From assembly GCF_004168365.1 (NCBI RefSeq), contig NZ_CP035704.1, forward strand, positions 4,092,001-4,156,000: 64,000 bases of DNA, read 5' to 3'. Positions within the stretch are counted from its first letter, which is position 1. Each line of letters begins with the position of its first letter. This document shows positions 59,744 through 64,000 of the stretch, piece after piece. A program made the translations under genes and the position numbers. Source of the stretch: Pseudolysobacter antarcticus. Its GTDB lineage: Bacteria > Pseudomonadota > Gammaproteobacteria > Xanthomonadales > Rhodanobacteraceae. Under the pieces are notes generated by a model that was not told the origin of the DNA, ran no database searches, and saw only the letters and a list, made by a program, of their open reading frames with translations.

Positions 59744-60163
59744 ATGGGCTTGTTGTCTTTGCTTTCTTTAATTTTGCTGATCGTGCTCGGCATTCTTGGT
59801 ATTTTGCCGTGGCTCAAGAATCAGCAGCCGGCATTTGCCGAACATCTCAAACCGCTGGAAGGCGTCTCAGCCTGGGTTGGAATCGCCGGCTTGGTGTGGG
59901 CGGTGGTATTGCTGTTGCAGTGGATTTCCGCGCTCGGCATTTTCCGTTATGCGCCGGGTGTAATGCTGATCAGCCTGTTCACCACCTTGGTGATAGCGGC
60001 ACTATCGCTGCTGCTCAGCGTGTCGATGCTGGCCTCGATGGTCAACAACAGCACGGTCAACAGCAAGCTCAGCGAAACCGCCGACAAGCTCGCACCGTAC
60101 AAGGTCGGCCTGGGTTTAACCTGCCTGATTCTGGCACTGTATTCGCTGATCCGCTTCGGCTGA
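59744..60163 (+). CDS. Integral membrane protein, unknown function
   Basis: 139 residues, four hydrophobic segments: 'LSLLSLILLIVLGILGILPW', 'VGIAGLVWAVVLLLQWISAL', 'LISLFTTLVIAALSLLLSVS' and 'GLTCLILALYSLIRFG'. ATG 59744 (GTC-ATG, AGGAG at 59731-59735) is preferred to an upstream in-frame Met at 59621, which would add a Cys-rich leader. No family motif recognised. It lies between convergent/divergent neighbours as a single gene. Confidence 0.72.
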   Translation: MGLLSLLSLILLIVLGILGILPWLKNQQPAFAEHLKPLEGVSAWVGIAGLVWAVVLLLQWISALGIFRYAPGVMLISLFTTLVIAALSLLLSVSMLASMVNNSTVNSKLSETADKLAPYKVGLGLTCLILALYSLIRFG

Positions 60164-60198
60164 TCGCGCCACCACTGCGACGGCGGCGTTGCGGCTAA

Positions 60199-60762
60199 TC
60201 AGCGCGCGCCGTCGAGTAAATCTTTCAGTGCGCTCCAGCGGCGCAGCTTTTCAGCCCGGCCAATCGACGCATTGGCCGGGCTGGTCGATGGCAACGGCAG
60301 CAACTGCACTCGCGCGATTTGCTGCGCATCGAAGCGCGGCAATATGTGTCGATTGAACAACTCGAAAGCCTTGTTGCCGTTGAACGCGAGCGCATCGATT
60401 TGCGGATGCGTATTCAACAATTCCGGAATCGCATTCGGCACCTCGCTACCACGCACGATGCTGCTGTCGAGACTGCCCGGTCGCTCGCAATGTTTCAGCA
60501 CATCCCAGATGCCGATGCCGGCGCGCTGCAAGCGGGCAATGCGTTCGAGATAATCCAGTTCCGGCCCAGCTGAAAACAGCTCGCCCATGAACGGCCAGAA
60601 CAAGTTCTGCGCATGTGCATACGATTGTTGCAGCGCCAGTGATTTTTCGCTCGGCACAGTACCCAGAATCAGCACCCGGCAATCCGCCGCAACGCGCGGC
60701 TGAAAGCTGGATACCACGGCAGATTTTTCCGGTAAAGTGGATTTTTTCTTGATGCCGACCAT
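60199..60762 (-). CDS. DNA-deoxyinosine glycosylase (UDG superfamily)
   Basis: 187 residues. 'CRVLILGTVPSEKSLALQQS' and the following 'YAHAQNLFWPFMGELF' form the first active-site block; 'ERPGSLDSSIVRGSEVPNAI' and the C-terminal 'RVQLLPLPSTSPANASIGR' complete the UDG-superfamily pattern of family-6 hypoxanthine-DNA glycosylases. It would excise deaminated adenine (hypoxanthine) from DNA. It is 6 bp from the next gene upstream (DUF1415), so the two are probably one transcript. Confidence 0.9.
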   Translation of the reverse strand: MVGIKKKSTLPEKSAVVSSFQPRVAADCRVLILGTVPSEKSLALQQSYAHAQNLFWPFMGELFSAGPELDYLERIARLQRAGIGIWDVLKHCERPGSLDSSIVRGSEVPNAIPELLNTHPQIDALAFNGNKAFELFNRHILPRFDAQQIARVQLLPLPSTSPANASIGRAEKLRRWSALKDLLDGAR

Positions 60763-60768
60763 CGCTGC

Positions 60769-61326
60769 TCAATCCAGCAAACGTTGCCAGCCGGCATGGC
60801 CGAGCGAGCGCAAGGTTTCGATATTGCATTCGAAAATTTTTGCGGTATCGGGATACGCCGCCACCGCGCGCTCGACACTTCGCTCGCGCAACAGATGCAG
60901 CATCGGATACGGCGAACGGTTGGTGCAATTCTCGATATCGTCGGGCGCGGTATCGGCGAATTGGTACAGCGGATGAAAACTCGCGATCTGGATTTCGCCC
61001 TGCAAATCGAGTTCGTCGAGCGCCGCGTCGGTCTGTTCGAGAAACTGGTTGTAATCGAAAAAATCCTGCAACACATGCGGGTGAATCAGCAGCACGGTAT
61101 CGATCTGGTCGCTATCGCTGGCCTGCAGTTCACGCAACGCGCTGGATAAATCCGCGAGCAATAAATCCGGCGAATCTGCGCTGCTGACGATGTAACGAAT
61201 CTGGTTTCTGGCATGCACGGCTCTTGCGAACGGGCACAGATTCAAGCCGATCACAATACGCTGCAACCAGCGTTGCGTCACGGCGACGACATGTTCATCC
61301 GTGTTCGGATCAGCAATAGTCGTCAT
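60769..61326 (-). CDS. DUF1415 family protein
   Basis: 185 residues. 'VTQRWLQRIVIGLNLCPFAR' at the N-terminus, 'DTVLLIHPHVLQDFFDYNQF' in the middle and 'IASFHPLYQFADTAPDDIEN' followed by 'CTNRSPYPMLHLLRERSVER' are the family blocks, with conserved Cys/His that might bind a metal. Biochemical function is unknown. It is immediately upstream of the deoxyinosine glycosylase gene on the same strand. Confidence 0.92.
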   Translation of the reverse strand: MTTIADPNTDEHVVAVTQRWLQRIVIGLNLCPFARAVHARNQIRYIVSSADSPDLLLADLSSALRELQASDSDQIDTVLLIHPHVLQDFFDYNQFLEQTDAALDELDLQGEIQIASFHPLYQFADTAPDDIENCTNRSPYPMLHLLRERSVERAVAAYPDTAKIFECNIETLRSLGHAGWQRLLD

Positions 61327-61475
61327 AGTTTTTTCCTGTCAATCTGATCAAGCCGAACAGCAGAATAAACGATACCTGCCGTTCTTTTTTTCGCTCGACA
61401 GATTCGCCTGTCGATCCTGCGCTGTCCAGCCAAGGACAACGCAGGACGATGACTTGCCCATTGCAACGGCAATCG

Positions 61476-61497
61476 TCTCCCGAAATCTGACGGGAGA
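61476..61497. terminator. Short hairpin after the yceI-like gene
   Basis: TCTCCCG (61476-61482) pairs with CGGGAGA (61491-61497) around an 8-base loop, about 10 bp past the stop of the minus-strand YceI gene. It lacks a U-run, so termination is only probable. Confidence 0.45.
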
Positions 61498-61506
61498 GTC
61501 GAAAGC

Positions 61507-62091
61507 TTATGCCTTCGGCACCGACGCTTCGGTCGTGATGTTGATCTTGATCTCGTCGCTCACGTTCGGCACGTACGCACCGACGCCAAAATCAGCCCGC
61601 TTGATCGTGGTGGTGGCGTTGAAACCGACCGTCTGTGCCTTGCTCATCGGATGTTCGCCGGCCTTGTTCAAGGTGGCATCCAGCACGACCGGCTTGGTCA
61701 CGCCGTGCACGGTCAGATCACCGCTCACCTTGAAATGATTCTGGCCTGCAGCGCCTTCGACCTTGGTGCTCTTGAAGGTGATGTTCGGAAATTTTCCGGC
61801 ATCGAGAAACTTGTCGCCTTTCAATTCGTCGTCGAGCTTGGCGACATAGGAAATCACGCTGCCCACGGCGATCGTCACATCCACCGACGAATTCGCCGGT
61901 GCGGCGCTATCGAAATTGATCGTGCCCTTGATGTTGTTGAAGTTGGCAGACGGATTCGAGAAACCGAAGTGATTCCAGCTGAACAAAGTGTCGGTGTGCG
62001 CGCTATCGATGGTGTACGCAACCGGCGCGGCTTGCACAACGGCGGCGAAAGAAAAACTGATGGCGAGTGCAGCAAGTGTTTTACGTAACAT
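61507..62091 (-). CDS. YceI-family periplasmic lipid-binding protein
   Basis: 194 residues with a signal peptide (MLRKTLAALAISFSFAAVVQA). Family blocks: 'YTIDSAHTDTLFSWNHFGFS', 'NNIKGTINFDSAAPANSSVD', 'FPNITFKSTKVEGAAGQNHF' and 'VSGDLTVHGVTKPVVLDATL'. YceI proteins are lipocalin-like barrels that bind isoprenoid quinones or similar lipids in the periplasm. Single gene with a start at ATG 62091 and an AGATTTCTC-type upstream region. Confidence 0.93.
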   Translation of the reverse strand: MLRKTLAALAISFSFAAVVQAAPVAYTIDSAHTDTLFSWNHFGFSNPSANFNNIKGTINFDSAAPANSSVDVTIAVGSVISYVAKLDDELKGDKFLDAGKFPNITFKSTKVEGAAGQNHFKVSGDLTVHGVTKPVVLDATLNKAGEHPMSKAQTVGFNATTTIKRADFGVGAYVPNVSDEIKINITTEASVPKA

Positions 62092-62176
62092 GAGAAATCT
62101 CCAGGTTGGAAAGACAAATACGACGCGAATGTCAAACGTTTGCAGTCAAACAATGTGGAACAAGACGATGCGGCTG

Positions 62177-62767
62177 TTAAACGATTTTGCAAGCCTCGTC
62201 GAAATCGAGACGCGGCCCGCGCGGGAACAGCGCAGTCGCATCGCCATAACCGAGGTTGATCAGAAAGTTCGATTTGTAAGCCGTGCCCTTGAAGAAAATT
62301 TCATCGAGCTTGGCATTGTTAAAACCCGACATCGGCCCGCAATCCAGACCGAGAGCGCGCGCCGCCATGATCACGTACGCACCCTGCAACGTTCCGTTAC
62401 GGAATCCGGCGCTGTCGATCAGCGGCTGATTGCCGACGTACCAGCTACGCGCATCGGCATGCGGAAACAGCTTCGGCAATTGCTCGTAGAATTCGGTGTC
62501 GATGGCGACGATCGCGGTGACCGGCGCGCTCAAGGTTTTTTCGACGTTCATCTCGTCAAGCGCGGGTTTGAGCTTGGCTTTGCCCTCCGCGGTCTTGACG
62601 AACACGAGGCGCATCGGCGAACAATTTGCGCTGGTCGGCGCCATCCTCGCGAGATCGTAGATCTGATGCAGTTGCTCATCGGTCACCGGTTTCGGCAACC
62701 ACTTGAAGTGCGTGCGGGCGCTGAGAAACAGTTGATCGAGCGTGTTGTGCGGTAGTACCGGATTCAT
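62177..62767 (-). CDS. RutE-like nitroreductase-family oxidoreductase
   Basis: 196 residues. '[20 protein letters not shown]' opening and '[20 protein letters not shown]' contain the FMN-contacting residues of the nitroreductase fold; '[20 protein letters not shown]' and '[20 protein letters not shown]' match malonic-semialdehyde reductase RutE/YdfG-type proteins. No rut genes are nearby, so a pyrimidine-catabolism role is not supported and a general NAD(P)H/FMN reductase is safer. Start ATG 62767. Confidence 0.88.
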   Translation of the reverse strand: MNPVLPHNTLDQLFLSARTHFKWLPKPVTDEQLHQIYDLARMAPTSANCSPMRLVFVKTAEGKAKLKPALDEMNVEKTLSAPVTAIVAIDTEFYEQLPKLFPHADARSWYVGNQPLIDSAGFRNGTLQGAYVIMAARALGLDCGPMSGFNNAKLDEIFFKGTAYKSNFLINLGYGDATALFPRGPRLDFDEACKIV

Positions 62768-62966
62768 GAGTTTTTCCTGAGCTGGCGATCAGCGAAAGGG
62801 TATGCAAAGCTGGTCGATGAGTGCTGACGAAGTACAGTGTATTGCTATTGAGCTGGCCGATAATCCGCATTTCGCAAGAAAGATTAGCTCTGTACAAGAT
62901 ACAATGCAGGCTTCAATCGCGGCATTCGTCAACTTCGTAGTGTGCGCCCACCTTCGTGGTGACCAT

Positions 62967-63980
62967 GTGACAAACGTCCTCATCAGCGATACCTCAACCT
63001 GCTGGGTCATCAGCGACGGCGCCGCCGGCAACGAACGCCAGGCGCTCGCGCTCGCGGATGCCATGGCCATGACGGCACGCATCTGGCGGCTGCAGTTGCG
63101 CGCGCCGTGGTCATGGTTTGCACCGCGACTGACGTGGGGCGCAACGTTGGCTTTGCCCGCAGAATTGCGTGAAACGCTGCGCGCGCCGTGGCCGCAGATC
63201 GCGATCGGTTGCGGGCGTCACGCCGCGCTGGCGCTACGCGTGTTGCGCGAGCGCAGCGCCGGCAAAACATTTTGCGTGCAGATTCTCGATCCGCGCATCG
63301 CCCCACGCCATTTCGATCTCGTGATCACGCCGCAGCACGACCAACTCGTCGGCCGCAACGTGCTTACCAGCTTGGGCGCGCTCAATCCGATCGACGATGC
63401 TTGGCTGAACGACGCCGCGCGAAAATTCGACCATTTGCGCGCGCTGCCGACACCGCGCACCGCGATAGTGATCGGCGCCAGTAACCGTGCGCAAACACTT
63501 GATCGCGATTATTTCGACGCACTGCTGGTTCGACTGAGCGCCGTACATCAGCGCGACGGCGGCAGCTTTCTCGTCAGCACATCACGCCGCACACCGAGTG
63601 ATATCGCGGTGTATCTGCGAAAAATGTTCGTGCAATTCCCGGGAGTTTTCTGGGCGAGCGCGGCGGACGGCGAAAATCCGTACGCCGGTTTTCTCGCGCA
63701 CGCCACGCGCATCGTCGTCACGCCGGATTCGGTCAACATGCTCAGCGAAGCCTGCGCCAGTGGCAAACCCGTGCTGACTTTTGTGCGGCAACCTTTGCGC
63801 GGCAAACTCGCCAGCCTGCACGCCAATCTGCGCGCCGCGGGTTATCTGCAGGATCTGGAAGCGGGCACCACGATTCTGCCCGCGCCAGCAGAGCCTTTGC
63901 GTGAAACCGCAGGGATTGCGGCCAAGGTTTTGCGCGCGTGGCGCGGCGCTCAATCCAGTTCGGACGACGCAAAAAAATAG
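62967..63980 (+). CDS. ELM1/GtrOC1-family putative nucleoside-diphosphate-sugar-dependent protein
   Basis: 337 residues from a GTG at 62967, chosen because the family starts near 'CWVISDGAAGNERQALALAD'. An ATG at 62802 or 62904 would add an unrelated leader. Core features are 'FCVQILDPRIAPRHFDLVIT', 'PQHDQLVGRNVLTSLGALNP', 'ENPYAGFLAHATRIVVTPDS' and 'VNMLSEACASGKPVLTFVRQ', a GT-B-like layout. The family is named after plant ELM1 (mitochondrial fission); bacterial members probably act in cell-envelope glycan or lipid biology. The stop is near the window edge. Confidence 0.82.
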   Translation: MTNVLISDTSTCWVISDGAAGNERQALALADAMAMTARIWRLQLRAPWSWFAPRLTWGATLALPAELRETLRAPWPQIAIGCGRHAALALRVLRERSAGKTFCVQILDPRIAPRHFDLVITPQHDQLVGRNVLTSLGALNPIDDAWLNDAARKFDHLRALPTPRTAIVIGASNRAQTLDRDYFDALLVRLSAVHQRDGGSFLVSTSRRTPSDIAVYLRKMFVQFPGVFWASAADGENPYAGFLAHATRIVVTPDSVNMLSEACASGKPVLTFVRQPLRGKLASLHANLRAAGYLQDLEAGTTILPAPAEPLRETAGIAAKVLRAWRGAQSSSDDAKK

Positions 63981-64000
63981 CGAACGCAAATCGGCTGAAT

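Overview
The window looks like a chromosomal segment of a gammaproteobacterium, most likely of the Lysobacterales/Xanthomonadales (Rhodanobacteraceae-like). That placement is inferred from the high-GC codon use, a dihydrolipoamide dehydrogenase fused to an N-terminal lipoyl domain beside a single-lipoyl E2, the DUF885, DUF1415 and DUF72 families, and a chromosomal integron of the kind seen in xanthomonads. It was not tested by any database search.

Layout. 1-14.7 kb is ordinary chromosome: the tail of a LytTR regulator, a sulfate ABC importer operon (sbp-cysT-cysW-cysA, minus strand), a DUF72 protein, a TonB-like protein, a 1058-residue secreted protein with two choice-of-anchor-D domains, and several small housekeeping or stress genes (DUF456, GFA, OsmC, tautomerase, DUF885 hydrolase).

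14.8-28.9 kb is a chromosomal integron. The integrase gene intI lies on the minus strand. An attI core at 15930 is followed on the plus strand by about 14 small gene cassettes separated by attC sites. Cassette cargo is one GNAT acetyltransferase, three VOC (glyoxalase-fold) proteins, a YCII-like protein, a DUF3592 membrane protein, a lipoprotein and several unknown exported or membrane proteins. In the first cassettes the core at the cassette start is the reverse complement of the R'' box at its end, which fixes the cassette boundaries. Three same-length 1750-bp IS1182-like elements all sit inside the attC core between GTT and RRRY, two of them head-to-tail, and a decayed relative marks a fourth boundary. 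An IS3-family element splits a small exported-protein cassette gene.

28.9-40.7 kb: DoxX-like, VOC, hypothetical and RidA genes just past the array, then trpE, a Sel1-like protein, a two-component pair resembling the proteobacterial dedicated-sortase regulators, rpe, djlA, purC and a DUF962 protein.

40.7-50.2 kb is a five-gene minus-strand set: surface-type lipase lipoprotein, DUF1302 outer-membrane protein, DUF1329 (LolB-like fold) protein, YCF48-like propeller protein and MMPL/RND transporter. Together these look like an envelope-spanning lipid hydrolysis and transport system.

50.4-64 kb: an NAD-dependent epimerase, an ABM protein, a GST, an orphan PD-(D/E)XK nuclease-like protein, aceF-lpdA of pyruvate dehydrogenase, a TSUP permease, an M48 protease, a deoxyinosine glycosylase, DUF1415, YceI, a RutE-like nitroreductase and an ELM1-like protein. 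No tRNA, rRNA or CRISPR was seen.
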